Part shown: piece by piece, positions 1 through 8,785 of the stretch
Numbering within the stretch: position 1 is the first letter of the stretch
Layout: the number at the start of each line of letters is the position of its first letter
NCBI GenBank assembly: GCA_020853975.1
Contig: JADYXW010000053.1
Coordinates: forward strand, 1 to 52,528
DNA length: 52,528 bases
Direction: 5' to 3'
From: Phycisphaerales bacterium
Lineage (GTDB): Bacteria > Planctomycetota > Phycisphaerae > Phycisphaerales > UBA1924
Translations under genes and position numbers: made by a program
Notes under the pieces: model-generated
Databases searched by the model: none
Told to the model about the DNA's origin: nothing
The model's input: the letters and a program-made list of their open reading frames with translations, nothing else

Positions 1-237
1 CGCCCGCTCGCGGCCGATGCGCAGCAGGTTCTCCCGCGTCGCGGCCGACAGCTTCGCCTGTGCGTTCCCCTTCGCCTCCCCGCGCCGCACGGTCAGCACG
101 TCGGCCAACGGGCGGCGCTGCGCGGCGTCGAGCAGGCGGGCCAGTTCTTCCTCGGTCAGGGCCCGGCGCTGCCGCCGCGTGTCGGCCCGCTGGTCCGCCA
201 CCGCGACGGCCAGCAGCGGGTTGTGCAAGTGGTTGTG
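1..237 (-). pseudogene. tyrosine recombinase fragment, copy 1 (runs off left edge)
   Basis: Read on the minus strand, this stretch translates in one frame to NPLLAVAVADQRADTRR, then RALTEEELARLLDAAQRR, then AATRENLLRIGRERA at the left edge. That is the linker between the core-binding and catalytic domains of planctomycete-type tyrosine recombinases. Bases 1-159 align without gaps to 9,886-10,044 (12 mismatches by my count); similarity stops abruptly at 159. Upstream of about 237 the frame continues but no longer resembles an integrase, so the N-terminal core-binding domain is missing. A 9-base direct repeat GTTGTGCAA (220-228, 232-240) lies at the break. The catalytic half may continue beyond the window, so this copy could be only N-truncated. 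Confidence 0.7.
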
Positions 238-347
238 CAAAGCGTGGCGGGGATGAGGCTGCCGAACGACGACCAGCTATCGGACTGCCGTCACCTGCCA
301 GCCGGAAGAAGTTGCCGCAAACCCCCAATTTCCACCTTTGTCGTCCG

Positions 348-366
348 CATCAAGTGCATCTTGATG
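348..366. promoter_or_regulatory. 19-base dyad, candidate operator
   Basis: CATCAAG-tgcat-CTTGATG is a perfect 7-5-7 inverted repeat. TATAGT, a plausible -10 hexamer, follows at 367-372, and the PEP-CTERM gene starts 65 bases downstream of the dyad. A TTGTCG at 338-343 would make a 23-base spacer, too long for a normal promoter. A regulator-binding site or mRNA hairpin is inferred only from the symmetry and position. Confidence 0.3.
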
Positions 367-431
367 TATAGTTCGAGCGGTTGCGAACATACTTGGCGCG
401 GACGAAGGTCCGCGGAGAAAGAGAGAGAAAC

Positions 432-1154
432 ATGACCATGAAGTCGTCCTTTGCCGCGGCCGCCATCGCGTGCTTCGCCGGGTCCGCACACGCGGATTGG
501 TACGCCGGGGATCCGGCGTCAACCACGCTCGTGCCGCTGGCGGCGTTCGCATGGAGCACAGGCGCACCCAGCCCCGGGTATGTGGCGTTCACCTTTGACA
601 ACTTCACATGGACAAACGCGGGCGGCGGGATGGTCGGGTCTATCGGTGGGCACTTCATCTCCGGCACAGGGGGGCCGATCAGCAGCGCCACGTATGCCCA
701 GTGGGAGATCCGCTCGGGCGTCTCGGCCGGGACCGCCGGAACGCTCGTCGCCTCCGGCAGCGGGGTGCCCGTGCTCACTTCGACGGCGTTCACCTCGCAG
801 GTCATCGGATACCCCGTGCCCGCTCCAGTGGCACGCGTCGAACTTGATGTCGCCGACTTCGCTCTCGCGCCGGGCAACTACTGGCTCGGCTTCAGCATCG
901 GCGATACCGGTGCGGGCGTCACCGGCTATGTTGCGGAGACCATCGGTACCGCCGGGGTCGGCGGCCCGCTCAACGACGGCAACGCCTTCTACTATCAAGG
1001 AGACGGCACCACCAACCCGTGGAACTACGTCGATGTTACGGCCCGGTGGGGAGGTCCGATGGACGCGGCGTACTTCATCACCGCCATTCCCGCGCCGGCC
1101 GGCACGGGCATTCTGGCGCTCGGCGCCCTGACGATTGTGCGCCGCCGCCGCTGA
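432..1154 (+). CDS. PEP-CTERM-like secreted protein
   Basis: A 240-residue exported protein. The start ATG is chosen because a signal peptide follows at once (MTMKSSFAAAAIACFAGSAHA, cleavage after AHA near residue 21) and a purine-rich GAGAGAG stretch precedes it. The middle is Gly/Thr/Ser-rich with aromatic residues, as in beta-rich surface proteins, and has no catalytic motif. The C terminus (IPAPAGTGILALGALTIVRRRR) has the PxPxG, hydrophobic helix and Arg cluster of planctomycete PEP-CTERM sorting tails, which in known systems are recognised by an exosortase. No exosortase lies in the window. It is the only plus-strand gene on the island and faces away from the metal operon, so its link to that operon is unclear. 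Confidence 0.75.
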   Translation: MTMKSSFAAAAIACFAGSAHADWYAGDPASTTLVPLAAFAWSTGAPSPGYVAFTFDNFTWTNAGGGMVGSIGGHFISGTGGPISSATYAQWEIRSGVSAGTAGTLVASGSGVPVLTSTAFTSQVIGYPVPAPVARVELDVADFALAPGNYWLGFSIGDTGAGVTGYVAETIGTAGVGGPLNDGNAFYYQGDGTTNPWNYVDVTARWGGPMDAAYFITAIPAPAGTGILALGALTIVRRRR

Positions 1155-1813
1155 GTTCGGCCGGTTCAGATTACGCACCGTGAGTGCAACTCTTGCGGTT
1201 CTGCGCTCGCTCGGGCCGTGGCGGTCGATCGTGGTTCAAATCACCGCACCTGCCAAGCAGCCGTTCCAAGCGGCAGTTCCGGCAGGCTGGGCTCGCGCCG
1301 ATTCCGGGGGGGGGTAGGGTCAGTGTGGGTCATCGCATGCCCCTCCAAGTGTTCCCTGTGCAGCCGCTGGACCATCTGCCCATCGATTCTGACTGACGAG
1401 CGTCCGCAATGACGAGCGAGCCCACCTGGCGTCTCGCGGCGCGGACAGTCGCTTCACGACGAGAACTCCGATCACGAACGTGTTCGTCGTGCCGGGGCAT
1501 CGTCCCCTGATCTCGTGGTCACCAGAAAACGTAGGGCGGGACACGACTGCAGATTGATGTCGGTAGGCGATACCCGAGCCCGCTCTGGATGCTGAGTACA
1601 GCGTATCGGCGGCCGAGTTGGGTCGCAGCAGCCATTGTTGCGATCGGGAGCTGGACCCTGCACAGGTTGGTGAGCACCTAAACGCGTGGTTGGATATTGT
1701 GTGTGGCGTTCCTTCCGCGGTACGATGCATGATTACAGCGCACTTTGCAACCTCGGGAGCAAGAGTCCGCGTCGTTCCTCGAGAGCACTCGGTTGTTGCC
1801 GTCCTCCGGAGGT
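1155..1813. other. 659-base gap with no convincing gene
   Basis: Several short open frames exist on both strands, but none has a start with a ribosome binding site, a recognisable motif or a consistent codon pattern. Base composition is less GC-extreme than in the flanking genes. The gap separates the 3' ends of the PEP-CTERM gene and the metal operon. A short palindrome CCTCCGGAGG lies near 1,803, just past the lipoprotein stop, but has no T-tract. Likely decayed mobile DNA; nothing recognised. Confidence 0.5.
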
Positions 1814-2365
1814 CTACAACTTGAGATCGAACCCGACGACCGTCTTCTGGCCGCCATCCGCCTCGACCTCGACCCACAGCTTGCTCCCAGCGGGCAGGGG
1901 CTTGGGGACTTCGGCGTGGGCGTGCCAGCCGTCGCCCTCGGCCTCGGCCTTGCCCTTGATCGAGCCCTTGCCGTCCTGCGAGCCAATCCAGACGCGAACC
2001 GCGGCGGGCTTGCCCGAGCCGCCGGAGACGGAGATGCCGAACGAGGCCTCGCTGCCCGGCGTGACGCTGCCCTCTCGCTCCGCGGCGATGGTCATGCCGC
2101 CCGCCGACTGCGTGCCAAGTTCAGTCTTGGGGCCGTGCCCGTGGCCGTCCTTGTGGTCGTGGTCGTCACCATCCTTGTGATCGTGACCGTCACCATCCTT
2201 GTGGTCGTGGCCGTCGCCGGACGTGGTCGTGCCGGAGGTGGTCGTGCCGGAGGTGGGGGCGGGTTTGGCGGGCGTCTCGGACTTCTTTTCGCAGGCGCCC
2301 ATCGAAAGGGCAAGCGCGAGTGCGGAGACGGAGAGCGTGAGGGACAGTGAGCGGACGGTGTTCAT
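1814..2365 (-). CDS. His-repeat metal-binding lipoprotein of the efflux operon
   Basis: A 183-residue lipoprotein. The signal peptide ends in a lipobox (SMGAC, Cys near residue 25), and AAGGAG sits 8 bases before the ATG. After a Thr/Ser/Pro linker come tandem DGHDHK-type repeats (about residues 50-76: DGHDHKDGDGHDHKDGDDHDHK, then DGHGHG), a typical low-affinity Zn/Cu/Ni chelating tract. The remaining roughly 100 residues look like a small beta domain and are not recognised. It is the last gene of the pump operon, 18 bases after the RND gene. By position it could pass metal to the adaptor or pump as CusF does, but it has no CusF-like sequence. The role as a periplasmic metal buffer or chaperone is inferred. 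Confidence 0.8.
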   Translation of the reverse strand: MNTVRSLSLTLSVSALALALSMGACEKKSETPAKPAPTSGTTTSGTTTSGDGHDHKDGDGHDHKDGDDHDHKDGHGHGPKTELGTQSAGGMTIAAEREGSVTPGSEASFGISVSGGSGKPAAVRVWIGSQDGKGSIKGKAEAEGDGWHAHAEVPKPLPAGSKLWVEVEADGGQKTVVGFDLKL

Positions 2366-2383
2366 GGGACAGACTCCTTGGGT

Positions 2384-5300
2384 TCAGTTGGTGGACACGG
2401 TGCTTTTGGAAGTACGACGCAGCAAGCGGGCCAAGAGACCGGGGCGCACGGCGGCCTCGGGCGTGACCTTGAACGCCAGCGCGTAGCCGGCTGGGACGAC
2501 AAAGAGATTCAGAAACGTGCTCGAGATCAGGCCGCCCAGCACGACGATGGCCAGCGGCGCCAGCAACTCGCTCCCTGGCTTGCCCTTGGCGAGCGCGAGC
2601 GGGATTAGGCCGAGCGCGGCTGTCAACGCCGTCATGAGAATGGGCACGAGGCGCTCCATCGAGCCCCGGACGATCGAGTCTCCGATCGCTTTGCCCTCGT
2701 GCTGCTGCAGGTGGTCGTAGTGGTTGACGAGCAGGATGCCGTTGCGCACGGCGATACCGAAGAGGGTGACGAAGCCCACCATGCTGGCGATCGAGATCAC
2801 CGGCGCGATGTAACGGGCGGACGAGAGCCCCAAGAGAGTGAGCGTGTTGCCGACGAGCGACGGGCTCTCGGTCAGATAGATCGCCGCGATCCCGCCGATG
2901 AGCGCCAGCGGGAGGTTGAGCATGACCAGTAAGGCCACGCGGCTCTTGCCCGTGGAGAGTTGCAGCAGGAGGAACATGAAGACCGCCACGCCCGCGCCCA
3001 TGATGTAGATTGTGCGGCTGGCTGACTGCTGAGCCTCGAACTGCCCGCCGTAGTGAACGGTGTACCCGGCTTTCTGCACAATCGGGTCCACCCGGTCCCG
3101 CACCTGAGCCACCAGTTGACCAAGGTTGTACCCCTCGGCGACGTTCGTCGAAACCACCGCCTTGCGCTGGGCGTTCTCGCGGGCGATGAGGTTGCTGGTC
3201 TTCTCCGGGCCGATGTCGGCCACCTCGCGCAGCCGCACGATGGCGCCACCCGCGCCGCGCAACTGCATGTCCATGATCTGGTCGATCCGCTCCCGCTCGC
3301 TTTCGGCCAGGCGCACGACCATCTCGTATCGGCGCACGCCCTGGTTCACCTCCGCGACCGACTCTCCGTAGAGCGCCTGCTGTACCTGCTCCGCTGCGGC
3401 CGCGGGCGAGAGTCCCGCGGCGACGAGATCCTGCGGGCGGTAACGGATGGGGAGCGAGGTGATCATGATCTCGCGGTTGGCCGCGACGTCGCGCGTGCCG
3501 GGGATTGGCTTGATCGCCGCCTCGATCTCCTTGGCGAGGGAACGCAGCACGTTGAGATCGTCGCCATAGACGTTGATGGCGATGGCCGCGGGCGTGCCGG
3601 AGAGGACGTGGCTGATTCGGTGCTCGATGGGCTGGCCGACCATCGTGGTGATGCCCGGGATGTTGGCGATGATGCGATCGATCGCCGCTCGGACCTTGTC
3701 CTGGTCCACGCCCGGCTTCATCGTCACTTCGATCTCGGAACTGCTCACCGGCTCGGCGTGCTCGTCGCGCTCGGCCCGGCCCGTGCGGCGCGTCACGCTC
3801 TGCACGCCGTCGATGGTGGCGAACTGGGCCTCGACCCCCGTGGCCAGGCGGTTGCTCTCCTGGAGCGACGTGCCCGGGGGCGCGAGCAGGAAGACCGTGA
3901 ATGTGCCCTCCTTGAACGCGGGCAGGAACGAGGTGCCGAAGGTGGACATGAGGATCAGCGAAGCCACGGTGAGCAGCCCTGCGCCGCCGAGGACAAGCCC
4001 GCGGTTGCGGATGCTCGCCCGAAGGGCCGGCTCGTAGCGCCGCTTGAGCCAGCGGACGAGCCAACCGTCATGCTCGGCATGCCGGTGCTCGGCCCCGCCG
4101 TCATTGGACTTCTTGCCGAACGAGCCCGAGAAAAGCCACTTGCACAGCGCGGGCGTAACCGTCAACGCCACGATGAGCGACGCCATGATTGAGATGATGT
4201 ATGCGATGCCCAGGGGCTGAAAGAACCGCCCTTCGAGCCCCTGCAGGAACAGCAGGGGCACGAAGACCATGCAAATGATGATGGTCGCGAAGAGCACCGG
4301 GGAACGGATCTCGAGGTTCGCGTCGTAGATGACCTCGGTCACGGCGCGGCGGGTTTCGGGCGGCTTGTCCGCGTTCTCCTTCAGGCGCCGCAGCACGTTC
4401 TCGACGCCGATGATCGCATCGTCAACCAGTTCGCCGATCGCTACCGCAAGCCCGCCGAGCGTCATGACGTTGATCGACAGCCCCCAAGCCCAGAGCAGCA
4501 GGACCGCCACTGCCAGGGAGAGGGGCAGGGCCGTGAGCGTCACGATCGTGGCACGCACGTTGAGCAGGAACAGGATCAGGATCACCGCCACGATCACGCT
4601 CGCCTCGATCAGGACCTTGACAACGTTGTGGATGCTCCGCTCGATAAACCGCGAGGCCCGGAACGGGTCGCGATTGAGAACCATCCCCTTGGGCATGGCC
4701 CTCTCCATCTGGTCCAGCACGCCGTCGATCTGCGTGGTCAGGTTGAGCGTGTTGGTGCCGGGGCTTTTCTGCACGCTGATGACGACGCCCGGCAGCGCCC
4801 GATCGGCCGCCGTGCCACGCTTGGGCGAGGGGCCCAGTTGTACGTCGGCCACCTGCCCGATCGTGACCGCAGCGCCGTTGTGGTAGCGCACCAGTGTGTT
4901 CTTGATGTCGTCGGCGCTCGTCACCCGGGCGGTCTGGCGGATCGGCAGTTCCTGGTTCTCCCAGTTGGGAACATACCCGGCGCTCGCCGTCGAGTGTGCC
5001 CCCTGAGCCGCCTCGACTACATCCGAGATCGTCAGCCCGTACAACGCCAACTGTTCCTGCTTGACGTTGATCTGATACTGCGGCAGTTCGCCGCCGATGG
5101 CGACGACCTGGGCCACGCCCGGCACCGCGAGGATCTTGTTCCGCAGGTCGAACTCCGCGAACGAACGCATATCGAGCGGGCTGACCGAGCCGTCCGGGCT
5201 GGACAAAGCCATGAGCATGATCTCGCCGGTGATGCTCGTTACCGGCGTGATCTCGGCGTGCGTGTTGGGCGGCAACGTCTCGCGCACCGCCACCAGGCGT

Positions 5301-5635
5301 TCCGAAACCATTTGCCGGGCGCGGTAGATGTCCGTGCCCCAATCGAACTCGACCCACACGATGGACAAACTGGTGGCCGAAGCGCTGCGGACGCGCCGCG
5401 TGCCCGGCAGGCCGTTCACGGAGGTCTCGATCGGGAACGTGACGTTCAGTTCCACCTCGTCGGCGGCCAGCCCGCCCGCCTCGGTCATCACCACCACGGT
5501 GGGCGCGTTGAGTTCCGGGAAGACGTCGACCGGCATGTCCTTGACCTTGAGCCCGGCGAAGATGAGCAGCAGCCCCGCCATCACGACGATGAGCGACGAC
5601 TGCTTGAGCGAGAACGCGATGAGTTTGGCGAGCAT
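2384..5635 (-). CDS. heavy-metal efflux RND pump (CusA/CzcA family)
   Basis: A 1083-residue inner-membrane RND transporter, close to the usual 1040 or so of the HME family, expected to drive metal-ion export through the tripartite complex by proton influx. Visible marks are the N-terminal first helix (residues 10-30) followed by PVDVFPELNAPTV, the two periplasmic porter halves, and the transmembrane-4 motif AIGELVDDAIIGVEN near residues 398-412. That motif has the A-I-G-x3-D-x6-E-N form used by Cu/Ag and uncharacterised HME pumps, not the DFG form of Zn/Co/Cd pumps. The Met triad of E. coli CusA is not obviously conserved, so the substrate is uncertain. GGGAG precedes the ATG and overlaps the end of the adaptor gene; the gap is 3 bases. 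Confidence 0.93.
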   Translation of the reverse strand: MLAKLIAFSLKQSSLIVVMAGLLLIFAGLKVKDMPVDVFPELNAPTVVVMTEAGGLAADEVELNVTFPIETSVNGLPGTRRVRSASATSLSIVWVEFDWGTDIYRARQMVSERLVAVRETLPPNTHAEITPVTSITGEIMLMALSSPDGSVSPLDMRSFAEFDLRNKILAVPGVAQVVAIGGELPQYQINVKQEQLALYGLTISDVVEAAQGAHSTASAGYVPNWENQELPIRQTARVTSADDIKNTLVRYHNGAAVTIGQVADVQLGPSPKRGTAADRALPGVVISVQKSPGTNTLNLTTQIDGVLDQMERAMPKGMVLNRDPFRASRFIERSIHNVVKVLIEASVIVAVILILFLLNVRATIVTLTALPLSLAVAVLLLWAWGLSINVMTLGGLAVAIGELVDDAIIGVENVLRRLKENADKPPETRRAVTEVIYDANLEIRSPVLFATIIICMVFVPLLFLQGLEGRFFQPLGIAYIISIMASLIVALTVTPALCKWLFSGSFGKKSNDGGAEHRHAEHDGWLVRWLKRRYEPALRASIRNRGLVLGGAGLLTVASLILMSTFGTSFLPAFKEGTFTVFLLAPPGTSLQESNRLATGVEAQFATIDGVQSVTRRTGRAERDEHAEPVSSSEIEVTMKPGVDQDKVRAAIDRIIANIPGITTMVGQPIEHRISHVLSGTPAAIAINVYGDDLNVLRSLAKEIEAAIKPIPGTRDVAANREIMITSLPIRYRPQDLVAAGLSPAAAAEQVQQALYGESVAEVNQGVRRYEMVVRLAESERERIDQIMDMQLRGAGGAIVRLREVADIGPEKTSNLIARENAQRKAVVSTNVAEGYNLGQLVAQVRDRVDPIVQKAGYTVHYGGQFEAQQSASRTIYIMGAGVAVFMFLLLQLSTGKSRVALLVMLNLPLALIGGIAAIYLTESPSLVGNTLTLLGLSSARYIAPVISIASMVGFVTLFGIAVRNGILLVNHYDHLQQHEGKAIGDSIVRGSMERLVPILMTALTAALGLIPLALAKGKPGSELLAPLAIVVLGGLISSTFLNLFVVPAGYALAFKVTPEAAVRPGLLARLLRRTSKSTVSTN

Positions 5636-5638
5636 GGG

Positions 5639-7027
5639 TTAGTGGCTCCCTTCGTGGAAGGCGCCGTCGGAATGGAAGTGCCCGGCCTTCTCGGCGGAGC
5701 CGCTGGTCGCGAGCATCAACTGGAAGTTGCCGCCGAGCACGACCTCGTCGCCTTCCTTCACGCCGCTGGCGATCACGACCCAGCGGCCGTCGGAGAGTCC
5801 GAGGTCCGCCTCCATGCGGATGACCTTGTCGGCGTTCGCCGGATCGCGCCGGAAGATAATCGCCCGGGCCCCGTCGCGCACCACCGCCGAGAGCGGGATG
5901 GCCAGTGCTTCGTCGCCGCCTGCGAGCGTGACTTCCAGGTGCGCCGAGACCCCGCTGCGCGCCCAGGGCGCGAGCGTGGTGGGCACGACGAGCAGGTCCA
6001 CCGTCCGCTCGTCGGCGTCGGCGGACAGGCCGATCTGCACCACGCCCTGCATCGCGTCCTGCAGCGGCAGGCTGCCGCCCTGCGGCGGGGCGATGCTCGC
6101 CGGGAGCCCGTCGCGCAAACGCCCGAGGTCCGACTGCAAGCCGCGGGCCCGGAAGCGGATCTGCTCGGGCTGCACGAGGGTGACGATGTGCCCGTTTTCT
6201 TCGGCCAGCCCGCCCGGGGTGATGCCGATGCTCTCAACCACGCCCGCGGCGACGGCGCAGACCGTGTAGCCGGTGCCCGGGTCCAACCCCTCGTGCGCGT
6301 CGCCGCAGTGGCCGCCCTTGACGAGCAAACTGTGACGGGACTGGAGCGACCGCAGCTCGGCCTCGGCCTGCTTCTGCTGGGCCTGCAACTCCGCGTCCTT
6401 CTCCATCACGTCGGCGAGTTCGGCCTGCGTGGCGTTTAACGTGGCGCGAGCCTCGGTGAACTGCGCGGCGCTCCCGCCCCCGGCCTCGCGGAGCTCCTCC
6501 AGCTGCTTGAGTCGATCCTGCCAGAGCGTCACCTTGTCCGCGAGGCTCTGCTCGTGCCGCCGGTGGGCCTCGCGCAGCGGGCCCATCGAGTCAACCCGGG
6601 CCTGCACGGCGGCGATCTGCTCGTGCAGGTCGCGCCACGCGGGGGCGTCCACGCGGTAGAGCGGCGTGCCCGGCGCGACCTTCTGGTACTGGCTCACGAG
6701 CAACTCGACGCGCCCGGGCACGGGCGTGCGGTACTCGCGCCGGGCCGTGGGCAGCAGCTCGAAGCGCCCGGGCACGCGAAGCGTCTGCGCGACGTTGCGA
6801 TACTCAACCTTGGCGAAGGTGATGCCCAGGTTCTGGCGGACGGACGCCGGGATGTCGACCCGGTTGGTCGGGGCCGGCGCGGCGGAGCCGGACCCAGCCG
6901 CTGAACTCGGGCCGTGGTCATGTCCGTCGCCCTCGGCGTGCGTGCCAGCCTTGCGGTCGCAGCCGGTCAGGGCGATCGCCAGGGCGAGCGACGCGGCCAG
7001 TCTCAACATGGAGTATGTGGTGTGCAT
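5639..7027 (-). CDS. efflux RND periplasmic adaptor (CusB/CzcB-like) lipoprotein
   Basis: A 462-residue membrane-fusion protein. The signal peptide ends in the lipobox IALTGC (Cys near 23), followed by a His-containing stretch (HAEGDGHDHGP) that may bind metal. The order is typical: a beta-barrel/lipoyl half-motif with PGRVELLVSQYQKVAPGTPLYRVD (about 110-135), a long coiled-coil hairpin rich in Glu/Gln/Ala (about 140-235), then lipoyl and barrel again, and GDEVVLGGNFQLMLATSGSAEK at the end. The tail carries another HFHSDGAFHEGSH cluster. AGGA lies 5 bases before the ATG. It sits between the outer-membrane and pump genes, the usual order for the tripartite complex. Confidence 0.92.
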   Translation of the reverse strand: MHTTYSMLRLAASLALAIALTGCDRKAGTHAEGDGHDHGPSSAAGSGSAAPAPTNRVDIPASVRQNLGITFAKVEYRNVAQTLRVPGRFELLPTARREYRTPVPGRVELLVSQYQKVAPGTPLYRVDAPAWRDLHEQIAAVQARVDSMGPLREAHRRHEQSLADKVTLWQDRLKQLEELREAGGGSAAQFTEARATLNATQAELADVMEKDAELQAQQKQAEAELRSLQSRHSLLVKGGHCGDAHEGLDPGTGYTVCAVAAGVVESIGITPGGLAEENGHIVTLVQPEQIRFRARGLQSDLGRLRDGLPASIAPPQGGSLPLQDAMQGVVQIGLSADADERTVDLLVVPTTLAPWARSGVSAHLEVTLAGGDEALAIPLSAVVRDGARAIIFRRDPANADKVIRMEADLGLSDGRWVVIASGVKEGDEVVLGGNFQLMLATSGSAEKAGHFHSDGAFHEGSH

Positions 7028-7045
7028 GGGTTCCTCGCTGATCGA

Positions 7046-8584
7046 TCAGCGGCCTGCGCCGCTGGTGGGGGACGGTGGAATGGGGGCGGACGATGCCGGA
7101 GCGTCGGCGGTGGGTGCGGTTGAGCCGGACTCGGTCTTGGGCCCGGGATGGGCTTGGGCCGCTGAGGTGGCTGGCGGGCCAAGCACCTCGTCGAGGTCGA
7201 TCGCGGCGAGCGCTTCATCGCGAGCCGCCTCGACAAGCCCGACCTTGGCCTCCTGCTGGCGAGTCAGGCTTTCCAGAAGCACGAGCGTGTTGACCTCTCC
7301 GAGGCGAGCGACCTCCCGAGCGTCGGCGTACTGGGCGTCGGCCATCGGCACAATCTCGGATTCCAGGACCTCGCGCCGCCGCACTGCCGCTGCGAGCCGG
7401 ACTTCCGCGGTTCGGAGGGCCGCGATGGCCTGCTCAAGCGTGGCTTCGACCCCGATCTGCGCGAGGTCACGCTGGGCCCGCGCTTCGGCGATCCGCTGCC
7501 GATTGGCGTTGAGTATCGGAATCGGGAGCGAGAGCCCCAGGAGCACCTGGTCCTGCCCGTCTTCCCGCCCGTAGCCGGGCCCGATGTGCAGGTCGGGGTA
7601 CTGCTTGCGGACTTCCAGCTCGAGGCCCTTCTCCGCGGCCTCGTACTCGGCCGCCGCGACGAGCATCGCCGGGCTGCGGCGCTCCAGCTGGGAGGCGTCC
7701 GTGCCGTGTGTGGCCGCCCCCCGCGTCGGGCCGATGCCCGTCGCGACGAACCGCAGCGGCGCGTCGGGCGACATCCCCATGAGTTGCCGGAGGCGCAGGT
7801 CGGCCTCGCGGGTGCGCGACTCCAGCGTCGCGAGCTCCGCGGCCCTGGTCGCCTTCTCGATGCGGAAAAGCCGCGACTCGGTCCTTGCGATCTCGCCCGC
7901 CTGCTCCATCTTGTCCACAACCGCGAGGATCTGGTCGACCCGCGAAAGGAAGTCTCGCGTCGTCGCAAGTTGCGCGTCCAGCGCCGACCACTCGCTCCAT
8001 GCCCGGCGGACCGCCATCCGCACCGACCACTCGCGTTGGGCGACCCGCGCGAGCTCCGCCGCGTGCTCGACCACCGCCCGCTGCTTCTCGATCTCAAGCC
8101 GTCCCGAGATCGGGATCGTGAGGCCCACGCTCGTGAACATCTTCCACGGCTCGGGCGTGCTCTCGACAACCCGAGCCAGATCGACGCCGATCGTGGGATC
8201 CTCCCACAGCCCCGCGTTCTCCGCAGTCGCCCGCGTGACACCCGCCCGAAGCCTGGCGAGCCGCAGGTCGGCGTTGAAGACCAGCGCAACGAGCTCGGCT
8301 TCGGTGCATGAGACGCCGTCGGCGGGATCAAACTCGATGGGCCCTTGATCGCTGCCCGCCGCGCTCGCGACGAGGCTCTCGGCGAACTTCCGGACCTCGG
8401 GGCTTTGGGGGGTGCGAGCCAAGAACGCCGAGTGATGTCCCGCGATGTCCAGCGGGCGACGCTCGTAGCTCTGGCAGCCACCGGCGAACACTGCGAGCAG
8501 CCCTGACATGGTGAGGCTCGCGAGACCCGAGCCGAGGGTCAGCCGCAACCGCGTGGAATGGACTTTCCTTGACGATTGACTCAT
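7046..8584 (-). CDS. TolC-family outer-membrane efflux lipoprotein (CusC/CzcC-like)
   Basis: A 512-residue outer-membrane channel component. The ATG at 8,584 is preferred over upstream GTG codons because GGAG lies 5 bases before it and a lipoprotein signal follows directly (lipobox VFAGGC, Cys near 35). The body shows the two-fold helical repeats of the TolC family: LRLARLRAGVTRATAENAGLWEDPTIG, SVGLTIPISGRLEIEKQRA in the first half, and YGREDGQDQVLLGLSLPIPILNANRQRIAEARA in the second. The C terminus is a disordered Ser/Pro/Ala tail. It lies 18 bases upstream of the adaptor, as in cus/czc operons, and probably forms the channel to the outside. Confidence 0.92.
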   Translation of the reverse strand: MSQSSRKVHSTRLRLTLGSGLASLTMSGLLAVFAGGCQSYERRPLDIAGHHSAFLARTPQSPEVRKFAESLVASAAGSDQGPIEFDPADGVSCTEAELVALVFNADLRLARLRAGVTRATAENAGLWEDPTIGVDLARVVESTPEPWKMFTSVGLTIPISGRLEIEKQRAVVEHAAELARVAQREWSVRMAVRRAWSEWSALDAQLATTRDFLSRVDQILAVVDKMEQAGEIARTESRLFRIEKATRAAELATLESRTREADLRLRQLMGMSPDAPLRFVATGIGPTRGAATHGTDASQLERRSPAMLVAAAEYEAAEKGLELEVRKQYPDLHIGPGYGREDGQDQVLLGLSLPIPILNANRQRIAEARAQRDLAQIGVEATLEQAIAALRTAEVRLAAAVRRREVLESEIVPMADAQYADAREVARLGEVNTLVLLESLTRQQEAKVGLVEAARDEALAAIDLDEVLGPPATSAAQAHPGPKTESGSTAPTADAPASSAPIPPSPTSGAGR

Positions 8585-8743
8585 AGAGACTCCGAGCGAC
8601 GAAGCGCTTTGCCACCGCGAGGCGCCGCGGCGGACACGTTGCGACCTGGGTCGCAATCCGAGCTGGTTGTGGAGGGGAACGCCCGAGTAACCGTCCCAGA
8701 CCAAAAGGCCGGCGGTCGATGGAGTGACAGCATCCGCAACAGC

Positions 8744-8759
8744 CGGGACGGATGTCCCG
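8744..8759. other. short hairpin in the leader of the TolC-like gene
   Basis: CGGGAC-ggat-GTCCCG is a perfect 6-base stem with a 4-base loop in the 201-base gap between the Cys/His-rich gene and the TolC-like ATG. No T-tract follows, so it is not a clear terminator. It could tune read-through or mRNA stability within the operon. Confidence 0.25.
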
Positions 8760-8785
8760 TGCTTCAGCAGACGACGTCAAGCTCG

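Noticed and set aside
1231..1250. GGTTCAAATC, resembling a tRNA T-loop
   Set aside because: The flanking bases cannot form a T-stem and no acceptor or anticodon arm can be drawn.
4628..6439. Long plus-strand frame across the RND pump and adaptor genes
   Set aside because: Arg/Asp/His-rich shadow of two well-identified minus-strand genes.
7911..7919. TTGTCCACA, one base from a DnaA box
   Set aside because: Single copy inside the TolC-like coding region, far from the skew switch.
8584..8704. N-terminal extension of the TolC-like protein from a GTG at 8,704
   Set aside because: The extension puts 40 basic residues before a lipoprotein signal peptide, which would not be exported; the ATG at 8,584 has a good ribosome binding site.
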